Below are positions 34,835-44,800 of a stretch of 64,000 nt of DNA, piece after piece. Each line of letters begins with the position of its first letter. Position 1 is the first letter of the stretch. The notes below the pieces were generated by a model. That model was given only the letters and a program-made list of their open reading frames with translations, had not been told where the DNA came from and ran no database searches. The DNA is taken from positions 124,001 through 188,000 of the forward strand of contig NZ_CP031969.1 of the NCBI RefSeq assembly GCF_003443735.1. Direction: 5' to 3'. The stretch is from Streptomyces sp. CC0208 (GTDB taxonomy: Bacteria; Actinomycetota; Actinomycetes; Streptomycetales; Streptomycetaceae). Made by a program: the position numbers and the translations under genes.

Positions 34835-35701
34835 GTGGGTTGGCTCTCGGCGGGTGAAGGGTATGAAGTCGCCCTGGTGGACGGGCGGGTGGCGGCGCGT
34901 GCCACAGCGGGCCGGGCAGCGGGGCGGCAGCTTAAATCTCTGCCGCGCGCGCTGCGCGACCATCCTGAGGTGGACCGGTTGCGGCGGTTCGCCGAATGGC
35001 TGGATCGGCATGCCACGGCGTGCGTCGCTCAGGTCGACTCCTGGATGGTGTCGTCCCTTCCCGTCCCCACCGGTCTGCTGGCCCGGGTGTGGCCGGACGA
35101 GGCCTGGCAGTCGGCGCTGCGCGACCTCGCCGTCGTGGGCGACGACCCCGACGAGGTCGGTTTCCTGCGCGGGGCCACCGAGGACGGCGAACTGCGCGTG
35201 GTGAACCTGGACGGCGAGACGGTACGGCTGTCCCCGCGCACGGTCACGCTGCCGCACCCGGTGCTGCTCCCGGACCTCGACGACATCCGCGAGTTCGCCG
35301 CGGAGCTGGGCATCGTGCAGCGCGTGGAGCAGATCCACCGCGCGACGTGGCAGCGCCCCGACGACCTCGACCCGAAGGCCACCGAGATACGGGAGTTCAG
35401 CGGAGGCTCCTTCCGTTCCCGCTTCGCCCTTGCCGCACGGGCGAGTTCGCTCGGCTACCGCGTTTCGGGGGGCTACTCCACGGCCCGGGTCCGCGACGGC
35501 GACCGCACCGTGGAGGCCAGTGTGTGGATCGGCGAGCCGTACTGGGAGGACACGGTGGAGACCGGTGGCCTCACCTGGCAGGACGACAACGGCCGCGCCC
35601 TGCCGATGCGGGAGGTGGGCCCGGTGGCCTGGTCGGAGGGGATGCGGATGGCTGCGGCGCTGTACGCCGGGCGCACGATCGAGGAAGGCAAGAACGCATG
35701 A
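34835..35701 (+). CDS. DUF4132 domain protein (MolR/YehI-like C-terminal domain)
   Basis: 288 aa. The central segment DGETVRLSPRTVTLPHPVLL followed by PDLDDIREFAAELGIVQRVEQIHR and IREFSGGSF is the DUF4132 pattern, the domain found at the C-terminus of E. coli YehI (formerly MolR). Here it is a stand-alone short protein. GTG start with GGCGGGG upstream; its stop overlaps the ATG of the next gene (ATGA), so it opens the operon. Biochemical activity of DUF4132 is unknown. Confidence 0.8.
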   Translation: MGWLSAGEGYEVALVDGRVAARATAGRAAGRQLKSLPRALRDHPEVDRLRRFAEWLDRHATACVAQVDSWMVSSLPVPTGLLARVWPDEAWQSALRDLAVVGDDPDEVGFLRGATEDGELRVVNLDGETVRLSPRTVTLPHPVLLPDLDDIREFAAELGIVQRVEQIHRATWQRPDDLDPKATEIREFSGGSFRSRFALAARASSLGYRVSGGYSTARVRDGDRTVEASVWIGEPYWEDTVETGGLTWQDDNGRALPMREVGPVAWSEGMRMAAALYAGRTIEEGKNA

Positions 35702-38700
35702 GCGGGGGGACGCAGGTGTCGTACGAGGAACTGCTGACGGCGGGCGCGGTCCTGCCGCCGGACATTGAGGAGGCCGGCGAGCGGGCGGTGCCGCTGACGG
35801 CACGCTCCTACCGACACCCGGGCCTCGACGACCGTGTCGTGGTCCGGCTGGTGGCCGGTGAGCTGGGCGCCGCCGAGGACCTGGCGGCCGGTTTCCTCGG
35901 CCTGGAACCGGCCGCGGAGCCGGCCGTCGTGGGCCTCGGACTGCGGCAGTCGCTGGGCTTTCCCGAATGGGTGCTGGTACACCACCCCGAGGACGGCCAC
36001 CACGCCCTGGGCGTCGTCCCGGACCTGGAGCGGGCGGCCCGGCAGGCCAAGTCCCGCCCGAAGGCCGCGCTGGACGCCTACCTGGAACTCGGTGGGCGGC
36101 TGGCCGCGTCGGTGCCGCACTTCCTGCCGACCTTCTACGAGCAGGCGGGCCGGGTGTTTCTCGCCGAGGAGAACGCCACCTACGCCGCCCAGTTGTTCAC
36201 CCGCGCCCGCAAGGCGGAGGCGGAGCACGGACTGGCGGTGGAGGAGGACCGGCTGGACGCGGTGTTCCTGGAGTTCGCGCTGGCCGGCGCGCTGCCGGTG
36301 AAGGTGCTCTCCGCCTACGGGAAGGACCTGGCGGGCCGGGTCTCCGCCGAGGAGGCGCTGGAGCGCTTCACCCGTCTGTGCCTGCGCCGCACCGCGGGCG
36401 GCCTGCCGCCATCCGCCCAGATGGCCAATGACCTGCGGAAGCTGGCCCGCGGCGCCGGCCGGGACGCCGACCGGGCCGAGCAGGACTACCTGGCCGAGCT
36501 GCTCGCCCTGCCGGCCACACTGCGTGCCACGGGCGGCTGGTGGAAGGGCCACCGGGCCGCACTGGTGGCACTGGCCGAGCGGGAACCGCGGGTGCGGGGC
36601 ACCCTGCTGGACATGCTCCCCGCCGGCCCGGACGCGGACATGCCCGCGATGTGGCTCGAGGTCTTGGAGACATCCGGCGCCACGACGGGACTGTGGGACG
36701 ACTCCCTTCCCGCCCAACAGCGGCCGAGCGACGGCACCGTGGGCTGGCTGGAGCGCTTCCTGGCGTTCCGGGAGCGGGCCCGGTCCTGGCGCAGCTCCAC
36801 TCGGCTGCCGGAGCTGTACCCGCTGGTGGAGCGGGTCGCGGCCCTGCTGCGCGCCGAACTCACCGCGTCCGGGCGCGGGTTGAGGGTCACGCACGACATC
36901 GACCTGATCGACCTGCTGCTGTCCCTGGACGTGCCGGTCGCAGCTCCCGGCAAGAACCAGGAGCTGCCGCTGACGGCATGGGCCATCGGGGAGGGACAGC
37001 GGGAGCTGAGCTTCCTCGGCGCCGACGCGCGGTTCCGCGACGCGTTCCTGGACGGCGCCGACCGTTTCCACCAGGGCGACCAGGCGCTGCGTGCCCTCCG
37101 TCTGCTGGCGGCCTCGCCCGGCGGCCGCCCCTGGCTGACGGAGTGGGTCAGCAGGGTGGTGCGACAGTTCACTGTGGTGGGCCTGCCCGGACTGCCCCAC
37201 GCGCTGAACCGGCTCGGGTGGCTGCCCGCCGAGGCGCTGGCGCTGGCCGAGGACGACGTCCGCGCCGCCGTCGGCACCGACCTCGCGCCGGTGCTGGCCC
37301 GCACCCTGCAAGCCGGACTCTTCGACGAACTGAGCTGGCCGGCCTGGGAGGAGGCGACGGCCGAACTCGTCGCCAAGGACCGGGTGGAGGACATCGTGGT
37401 CGCCGACGCCTGGCCCCATCTCGTGGTGGCCGGCACGACCCAGGCCCGTGTGATCGGCGCCGACGGCACGCTGCTCACCCACGACCTGCGTCTGCCGGCG
37501 AACGACGTCTCGGGCGACCCGGGCTTCCATCACGTGGACGGCGAACTTCTCGTGTACTGGAACTCCCGCAGAGACGGCCTGCGCGGGTACTGGCACTCGC
37601 GCGCCGACCGCGTCGAGTCCCTCAAGGGTGCGCACGCCACGCGCGGCACCGAGATGGACTGGTACCGCGGTGACTTCCCGATCACGCTGCCCCTGCCGGA
37701 CGGTGGCCGGACCACCGGTCGCGGAGTGGTGCACGCCGGGGACACCACCCTGCCCGACGAACGGCCGCTGCTCTTCGACGGATCGTCCTACTGGGTGTGG
37801 CATGCGGACTCCGAGGACCGGGCGGCGCACGGCTGGTACGAGTACGACCCGGCGACGAACGAGCGCGGGCGGATGAGCAAGCCCGCCTTCCTCGCCGACG
37901 CCCTGCGCGACGCTCCCGCGGGAAGCAGTTACGTGGGCGGCAGACTGCGCCTGTCCCCCACCACCGACACCACCCCCACCTGCGCTCCCGTGGACGGTCT
38001 GGTCGGCCTGCGGATGATCGAGCTGCCCGACGGGTCACATCGGGCGGAGGACCTCGCCGGGCGGTGCCTCACCCTGCCCGCCGAGGCCGGTGTGCCCGAC
38101 GCGCTGGTCGTCTTCCCGGGCGCGGACCGGGCCACGGCCGTCGTCCGCGACAACTGGCAGCTCCGCCTGGTCGACGCCGACGGCGTCCACACCGCCTGGG
38201 CCAAGACCGACCGTACCCCCGGTGACTTCGGCGAGGGCACCCTGCTGTTGCCTCCCGTGCAGTTCTGGGAGTGCCTGACGGCCCGTGACCCGCAGGCGTC
38301 GAAGGCGCTGCGGACCGTCGACCGGGACACGGCCGCGGCCCTGCTGACCGCCGCGGCCGACGAGGACGCACAGGCGCTGACCGACGCCATCCGCACCCTC
38401 CTCCCGGTCAGCCACGACGCGCTCGTGAAGGGCATCGCCGGAGTCGCCCGTTACGCCGCGGCCCAGCAGGCGGTGCTGGACGCGGCGGCCACGCGGCTGA
38501 CCCGCGCTCTGGAAGGCGGCCTGGAGGAAGAAGGGCCGGCAGGACCGGCGGACACCAAGCTCATGGCGGCGATGAACGGGCTGGGCTCGTCCCGCAGCTA
38601 CTGGTGGAACAGGGACGACGAGTCCGACACTGTCTTCCGCGCTCTGCGTGTCCTGGCCCGGGCCGTCGGAGTCGCCGACACCGCCCTGCCCGACCTCGCG

Positions 38701-40602
38701 GATGTCCGCCTGCACCTCGACGGTCACCCCCTGCCCTCCGGACAACCCGACCTGGCAACCCTGCTGGAGAGGACGACCGCACTGGCCTTCCGGGCCGCCT
38801 GCGCCACCACCGCCCAGGAGGACCGCGAGGTCCTGTGCACCCTTCTCGCCGAGTTCGACCGTCTCGGTCTGACACCGGACGACTCCACCGCCTGGCGCAA
38901 GGTGCACCTGCACCTGGAGGCGGCGCAGCTGCGCACGGCGACGGGCGGATGGCGCGACGGCGCCTGGAACGGGGTGCTCCCACTGGCCGACAGCGCTTTC
39001 ATCGCCGTCACGAGCCGCAACTCGCTCGACGACGACGGCGCCTGCTTCACGGGCTACTTCCATGACCCGGCCGGACGGTTCGAGTCACCCCTGCCCTACC
39101 AGGTGCTTCGGTCGGGGCCACTGGGCGAGAACCCGGTCCCGGGCCGGATCCGGACGTTCCTCGCCGAACTGGCCGAGCGCGGCCCGGCCCCCTGGTTCCC
39201 CGAGGCCGCCGAGGAGTTCGCCCGTCTGACCGGCGTGACCGAGACGGTGGCCCGGCTCGTCGTGGCCGGTCTGCCGGGGATCGACGTCTACGAGCGCAAC
39301 TTCCTCACACCGGGGGCACGCACCCTCATCGGGGTGAAGGTGGCCCCGGCGGCGGTCGCCAAGGACGAACTGCACGGCGTCGACAGCGCGGTGCGGGCCG
39401 CCGTCGTGGGCGCCCTGCTGCCCGCCGAGCCCGGCCGCCTGTGGACCGAGGGCCCGGACGTGGCAAGCGCCGCCGCGGTGTGGAACGCCAAGGTGGGCAA
39501 GCGGGTGGCTGTCCCGGAGGCATTGCTCGGTGACGCGATCCGCGCGTTCCGCCACCCCTCCTGGCCGATCCGGCAGGCGCTGCCCGCACTGCTGGACCCG
39601 GCCGCCTCGCCCCGGCTCAGCCGGGACCTCACCTGGGCGGTCAACGGCGACCGGGCAAAGCCCGTCGGTGACGACACGGACGGGTTCACCGCGGAGACAT
39701 TGGTCGGCGCGGTCGGTCTGATCGTCTGGCTCGCCCACCGGCTGCCCGCAGGCGACCCGGTCCGCGCCGCGCTGCCCCCGGCCCTCACCGCCGTACGCGA
39801 ACGGCTCGCCCACCCCGGACTGATGCTCGACCTGGGGCGCTACATCAGCCTCCCCGACTTCCGGAAGACCGCCGGCACCCCCACGGAGATCGGCCCGGGC
39901 TTCGAGCGCTACGGCGCCGTCGTCCTGGCCACCCACGACGACCAGCCCGCCCCGGCCATCCGTGTCGACCTCCTCGACGAGGCAGGCCAGGACCCCTACC
40001 TGCCGGCGGTGCGCGTCGACAACCAGCGGCCCTACGACGCCGAGGTGGCCCTGCGTCTGGTCCGCGACCGGAAGCTCGCGGCCCTGCTCGCCGACCCCGG
40101 TGAGCCGATCGCGGGCAACCGGGGCAAGGACGCCACCTGGTGGCCGCAGGACCCCAGTCGCTCGGATCCCGATCTGGTGACCGAGGTGGCCAAGGAGTAC
40201 GGGCTGGGCGAGGACGCCGCCGCGCTGTATCTGATGCTGCTGGCCATGCCCGACCCGACCGACCGCATGACGGCGCGGTGGACGGGCTGGAAGCCGGCCC
40301 GGCTGAAGGCGGCGCGCGTCGAACTCGCCGCCACCGACCTCGTGGTGGAAGCCATCCGGACCCGGGCCGGCCGATCGCTGTTCCTGCCCGGCGGCTGGGT
40401 GGAGCAGTCGGCCCCGCGCGTGCCGCTGGAACGCTGGAAGCTGCCCTTGTTCGGCGAGATGAGCGACGAACACGCCCCGTTCGGCGTCATCGTGCCGTTC
40501 GAACCGGCCGCGGACCTGTTCCGCAGAGCGTGGCAGCGCGTCCAGGACGGCGACGCTCCCCGGTTCGAGGAACTGAAGGTCCGGCGGGGCCGCCGCCGCT
40601 GA
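35698..40602 (+). CDS. 1634-aa protein of unknown function in MoxR-VWA operon
   Basis: One of the largest genes in the window. Residues 1-560 are mainly helical, with a TPR-like pair (FYEQAGRVFLAEENATYAAQ near 145-165). About 564-830 is beta-rich with repeated W/Y-x-D strands (VVADAWPHLVVAGT, GELLVYWNSR, DGSSYWVWHADS, DNWQLRLVDADG) suggesting a beta-propeller. The remaining 800 residues are again helical, ending in a basic tail (KVRRGRRR). No signal peptide, no transmembrane segment, no recognisable catalytic motif. Probably a cytosolic scaffold or recognition subunit. The ATG overlaps the DUF4132 stop; a strong hairpin follows the stop codon. Confidence 0.75.
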   Translation: MSGGTQVSYEELLTAGAVLPPDIEEAGERAVPLTARSYRHPGLDDRVVVRLVAGELGAAEDLAAGFLGLEPAAEPAVVGLGLRQSLGFPEWVLVHHPEDGHHALGVVPDLERAARQAKSRPKAALDAYLELGGRLAASVPHFLPTFYEQAGRVFLAEENATYAAQLFTRARKAEAEHGLAVEEDRLDAVFLEFALAGALPVKVLSAYGKDLAGRVSAEEALERFTRLCLRRTAGGLPPSAQMANDLRKLARGAGRDADRAEQDYLAELLALPATLRATGGWWKGHRAALVALAEREPRVRGTLLDMLPAGPDADMPAMWLEVLETSGATTGLWDDSLPAQQRPSDGTVGWLERFLAFRERARSWRSSTRLPELYPLVERVAALLRAELTASGRGLRVTHDIDLIDLLLSLDVPVAAPGKNQELPLTAWAIGEGQRELSFLGADARFRDAFLDGADRFHQGDQALRALRLLAASPGGRPWLTEWVSRVVRQFTVVGLPGLPHALNRLGWLPAEALALAEDDVRAAVGTDLAPVLARTLQAGLFDELSWPAWEEATAELVAKDRVEDIVVADAWPHLVVAGTTQARVIGADGTLLTHDLRLPANDVSGDPGFHHVDGELLVYWNSRRDGLRGYWHSRADRVESLKGAHATRGTEMDWYRGDFPITLPLPDGGRTTGRGVVHAGDTTLPDERPLLFDGSSYWVWHADSEDRAAHGWYEYDPATNERGRMSKPAFLADALRDAPAGSSYVGGRLRLSPTTDTTPTCAPVDGLVGLRMIELPDGSHRAEDLAGRCLTLPAEAGVPDALVVFPGADRATAVVRDNWQLRLVDADGVHTAWAKTDRTPGDFGEGTLLLPPVQFWECLTARDPQASKALRTVDRDTAAALLTAAADEDAQALTDAIRTLLPVSHDALVKGIAGVARYAAAQQAVLDAAATRLTRALEGGLEEEGPAGPADTKLMAAMNGLGSSRSYWWNRDDESDTVFRALRVLARAVGVADTALPDLADVRLHLDGHPLPSGQPDLATLLERTTALAFRAACATTAQEDREVLCTLLAEFDRLGLTPDDSTAWRKVHLHLEAAQLRTATGGWRDGAWNGVLPLADSAFIAVTSRNSLDDDGACFTGYFHDPAGRFESPLPYQVLRSGPLGENPVPGRIRTFLAELAERGPAPWFPEAAEEFARLTGVTETVARLVVAGLPGIDVYERNFLTPGARTLIGVKVAPAAVAKDELHGVDSAVRAAVVGALLPAEPGRLWTEGPDVASAAAVWNAKVGKRVAVPEALLGDAIRAFRHPSWPIRQALPALLDPAASPRLSRDLTWAVNGDRAKPVGDDTDGFTAETLVGAVGLIVWLAHRLPAGDPVRAALPPALTAVRERLAHPGLMLDLGRYISLPDFRKTAGTPTEIGPGFERYGAVVLATHDDQPAPAIRVDLLDEAGQDPYLPAVRVDNQRPYDAEVALRLVRDRKLAALLADPGEPIAGNRGKDATWWPQDPSRSDPDLVTEVAKEYGLGEDAAALYLMLLAMPDPTDRMTARWTGWKPARLKAARVELAATDLVVEAIRTRAGRSLFLPGGWVEQSAPRVPLERWKLPLFGEMSDEHAPFGVIVPFEPAADLFRRAWQRVQDGDAPRFEELKVRRGRRR

Positions 40603-40616
40603 CGTATCACCGGCCC

Positions 40617-40642
40617 GGGGCGCCGCCCACCGGCGGCGCCCC
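40617..40642 (+). terminator. Hairpin between 1634-aa gene and MoxR gene
   Basis: GGGGCGCCGCC and GGCGGCGCCCC form a perfect 11-bp stem with a 4-nt loop, starting 14 nt past the stop codon and 60 nt before the MoxR ATG. It may terminate, attenuate or stabilise transcripts inside the locus and so set the ratio of the first two to the last three proteins. Confidence 0.65.
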
Positions 40643-40702
40643 TCCCCCACCCGGAACTCCCCCACACATCGACACCGACCGAGCTACCGAGCAAGGACCT
40701 CC

Positions 40703-41863
40703 ATGCCCCTGACCGACACGGTGACGGCCCTTCCGGCCCGGCAGACCCTGCCCGCCGAAGAACGCTTCGCCACCGAACTCGCCTTCCTCGCCGCCCACGA
40801 CGACGGCCCCCGCCCACCCGGCTGGCTGCTGACGCCCCGTGCCGTGATCACCTTCGTCTGCGGCAGCGGCGGCGAAGCCCTCAAGCTGCCCGAGGCACCC
40901 GAGGGCCTGCCGGACGAACTCGTCGTGGCTCCGAAGTTCGTCGGTGAACGCGCCCTGGTGGAGCGGTGCGTGGTCACCCTCGCCGGAGAGCGCGGGCTGC
41001 TGCTCGTCGGCGAGCCGGGCACCGCCAAGTCCATGCTGTCGGAGCTGCTGTCGGCGGCCGTCTGCGGCACCAGCGCGCTCACCGTGCAGGGCACCGCCGG
41101 CACCACCGAGGACGCCCTGCGCTACGGCTGGAACTACGCCCTGCTCCTCGCCCAGGGGCCGACCCCGCAGGCCCTGGTGGACTCACCGGTGCTCGCCGCG
41201 ATGCGCGGCGGGAAGGTGGCCCGCGTGGAGGAGATCACCCGCTGCCTGCCCGAGGTGCAGGATGCCCTGGTGTCGATCCTCTCGGACCGGCGGATGAGCG
41301 TCCCGGAGCTGTCCGGCACCAACGACGCCCAGGTGGCCGCCGCTGCCGGCTTCACCGTCATCGCCACCGCCAACCTCCGCGACCGCGGAGTGTCGGAGAT
41401 GTCCGCCGCCCTCAAGCGCCGCTTCAACTTCGAGACCGTGCACCCGATCGCGGACGTCGAGGCCGAGACCGAGCTCGTCAAGCGGCAGGCCACGGCCGCC
41501 GTCGCGCGGGCGGGCGCCGCGTTCGGCGTCGACGACGCGGTGCTCGACGTCCTGGTGACCGTCTTCCGCGACCTGCGGGCCGGACGCTCCGCCGAGGGCT
41601 GGGACGTGGAGCGCCCGGGCACCGTGATGTCCACCGCTGAGGCGGTGCAGGTCGCCGTATCCCTGGGAGTGGCCGCCGCCTATCTCCCCGGAGGGGACTC
41701 GCTCGACCTGGTGCCAGGCCATCTGCTGGGCGTGGTCCGCAAGGACGACCCGGCCGACCACGCGCGACTGCTCGGTTACTGGGACGGCCCGGTACGCCGG
41801 CGCGCCGAGGACGGATCGGCGACCTGGCGGCGCCTGTGGGACCTGCGGGAGAACCTTCGGTGA
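40703..41863 (+). CDS. MoxR-type AAA+ ATPase (YehL-like)
   Basis: 386-aa AAA+ ATPase. Walker A GEPGTAKS (103-110), Walker B region KVARVEEITR (171-180, with Glu-Glu in place of Asp-Glu), sensor-1 segment VIATANLRDRG, arginine-finger region MSAALKRRFNFE and a C-terminal helical lid. The MoxR class acts with VWA-domain partners as a chaperone-like or metal/complex-loading motor; the VWA partner is the next gene, which it overlaps by 4 nt (GTGA). AAGGA precedes the ATG. Substrate unknown. Confidence 0.88.
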   Translation: MPLTDTVTALPARQTLPAEERFATELAFLAAHDDGPRPPGWLLTPRAVITFVCGSGGEALKLPEAPEGLPDELVVAPKFVGERALVERCVVTLAGERGLLLVGEPGTAKSMLSELLSAAVCGTSALTVQGTAGTTEDALRYGWNYALLLAQGPTPQALVDSPVLAAMRGGKVARVEEITRCLPEVQDALVSILSDRRMSVPELSGTNDAQVAAAAGFTVIATANLRDRGVSEMSAALKRRFNFETVHPIADVEAETELVKRQATAAVARAGAAFGVDDAVLDVLVTVFRDLRAGRSAEGWDVERPGTVMSTAEAVQVAVSLGVAAAYLPGGDSLDLVPGHLLGVVRKDDPADHARLLGYWDGPVRRRAEDGSATWRRLWDLRENLR

Positions 41864-44800
41864 CCCTGGCCCTGGAACCGAGGGCGGCCCTGACCGTCCT
41901 CACCGACTGCGCCGCCCCGTACCTGCTGGGCGTACGGCACCACAGCCCCGCGCTCGCCGCCGCGGTGCCCTCCCTCCTGGACGCCGCCCGCGCCGAGGTC
42001 GTCTGCGTGGAACTCCCCGCCGACTTCCAGTCATGGCTGCCGTATCTCGCCGCGCCCGGCACCCTCGCGCCGGTCGCGCTGGCGGGGACCGGCGAGGGGG
42101 GCCGACTCGGCTTCTACCCCTTCGCCGACTTCTCGCCCGAGCTCGCGGCGATCCGCTGGGCACGCGAGCACGGTGCGGAGGTCGTCTGCTGCGACCTGCC
42201 GATGTCCGATCCTCGGTGGAACGCCGAGGGGCCCGCCGCGGCCGACGACGGACAGGTCCGGTCCGGCGAGGCGCCCACCGCCTTCGCGGCGGCGCTGACC
42301 GCGTCCGGGACCGGCCGCGACGGCGACGACATGTGGGACCGCAGCGTGGAGGTCCTCGCCCCGGGCTGCGCCCCCGAAGCCATCCGCCGGGCCGCACTGG
42401 GTGTCGGCTGGGCGCTGCGCCGTGACGCCGAGTCGGCGGGCGGCGTGCCCGCGGTCGACCTGGCGCGCGAGGCCCACATGCGCGAGGCGATCGCCCGCGC
42501 CTCGGCCGGCGGTCAGCGGGTCGCGGCCGTCGTCGGAGCCTTCCACGCCCCCGCGCTGACCACGTGGGAAGCGGCCGAGCCTGCTCGGCCGGTCGATGCC
42601 GGGGACCAGTCGGCCGTGGTCACCTCCCTCGTGCCGTACGCCTTCGACCTGCTGGACTCCCGTTCCGGCTATCCGGCGGGCATCCGCGACCCGCGCTGGC
42701 AACAGGCGGTGTTCACCACGGGCGGTGACCCCGAGCGGCTCCACGACGCGGCCGCGCGGGCCGTCACCGACGTGTGCCGCGAACTGCGGGCGTCAGGACA
42801 CGTCGCCGGCACGGGCGAGGCCCGCGAGACCCTGCGGGTCGCGTGCGACCTGGCCCGGCTGCGCGGCCTCGCGGCACCCGGTCGCGGCGAGGTCCTGGAG
42901 GCGCTCACCACGGTCATGGGGCAGGGCGAACCGCTCGGCCGCGGCCGGGCGCTGGCCCGGGCACTGGAAACCGTCCTGGTCGGCACCGACCGGGGCCGTG
43001 TCGCCCCCGGCACTCCCCGCTCCGGTCTCGGCCCCTGCGTCGAGGCCGAACTCGCCTCACTGCGACTGCCCGGCCCCGACGACCCCGCACCACGCGAACT
43101 GCGGCTCGACCCGCTGCGCTCGGCCCTCGACGCCCGCCGCGAGATCCTCCTCCGCCGCCTTGCGGTGTGCGGCACCGGGTACGGCGAGCCGATCCAGGTG
43201 GCGGGTACCGGCGACGCCACAGCCCTGACCACCCGGTGGCGGCTGTCCTGGACGCCGGCGGTGCCGGTCCGTCTCGACCTGGCCGGAATCCGGGGCGTCA
43301 CCGCGGCCCTGGCCGCCGAGGGCACCCTGCGGGAGACCTTCCGCAAGGAGGCGGCGGAGAGCGGAGCCACCAGCGCCCTGGTCCTCACGGGACTGCGTGA
43401 CGCGGCCCGCTGCGATCTGCCCGCGCTGGTCTCCGAGCGGCTCGCCGACGCCGCCGAGGTCCTGCCCACCAGTGCCACCCTGCCCGAACTCCTCACCGCC
43501 CTGGACCTGTTGGAGGCCCTGCGGCGCGGGCATCTGCCCGGTACCACACCCGAGAGCCGGCAGGGCGCCGCAGAACTCGCCACGGACCTGATGGAGTCGG
43601 CCGTACGGTCTCTGCCGGGCCTGGCGGGCAGTGACGACCCGCAGGACGCGGACGCCCTCGTGGCACTGGCCACACGGGCGGGCGAGCACCGCCTGGGTCT
43701 GCGCATCGACGACGCCCTGGACGACCTCGCGCGCCACGGGTCCCCGCTCATGCAAGGTGCCGCGCTCGCCGCCCGGGTCATGCTCGATCTGGACGACGCC
43801 GACACCCTCGGCCGCCGCGCAGCGGGCTGGATCGACAACGCCACCGAGCCTGACGCCCGGAAGGCGATGAGCCGCCGGCTCACGGGACTGGTCAGCGCTG
43901 CCGCTCCGCTGCTCCAGTCGGCGCCGACCGCCCTGGACCCGCTGCTCGACCGGGTCGACACGCTCACCGACCAGGGATTCCTCGACCGGCTGCCCGCCCT
44001 GCGCGGCGGCTTCGACACCCTCAGCCCGGCCGGCCGCGACCGGCTGCTGTCCACGGTGACCGAGCGCCTCGGCGACCGTCTCGACCTGTCGCTGAGCGCC
44101 TCGCCGCAGCTGCTCGCCCTGTGGACGGCCGCCGACACGGCGGGCCGGGCGGCCGTGACCTCGCTGCGCCCGCCGCTGGGAACGGGGCTGAGCAGCAGCG
44201 CGGGCGCCCTGGAGGACTCGCGGCGGGACGAACCCGGACCTGCCGAGGCACCGGCCGGCCCCGCCCCGAACCTCACGCCGACCGACCGCTGGCGTCTGCT
44301 GCTCGGCCGGGAGAGCGAGAGACTGCCGAAGAGCGCCCGCCGTCTCGCCCACGCGCTCGACGAGCTGTACGGCACCGGCCGCGGCGAGGGCTCAGCGGAC
44401 CTCGGCCGGGAGAGCGGCCAGGGCGGCGGCCAGGACGCCTCCTTCCCGACCGCCCGTGAATGGGCGCAGGAACTCGACGCGCTGTTCGGCTCCGACGTCC
44501 GCGAGGAGGTCCTGGCCCGGGCCGCCGACCTGGGCCGCACCGACGTTCTGGCGGAGCTCGACCCCAAGGCGGTACGCCCCTCGGTCGACCTGCTGACCTC
44601 CGTGCTGTCCCTGGCCGGCGGGATGCCCGAGCAGCAACTCGCCAAGCTGCGCCCGCTGGTGCGTCGCCTGGTCGACGAACTGGCCAAGGAACTGGCCACC
44701 CGGCTGCGCCCGGCACTGACCGGACTGGCCACCCCGCGTCCCACCCGCCGACCCGGAGGACGGATCGACCTGCCGCGCACCCTGCGGGCCAACCTCGCCC

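Noticed and set aside
35473..37830. Minus-strand open frame of 785 codons under the 1634-aa gene
   Set aside because: Arg/Gly/Gln-rich, no start context, fully antisense to a well-supported gene with overlapping neighbours.
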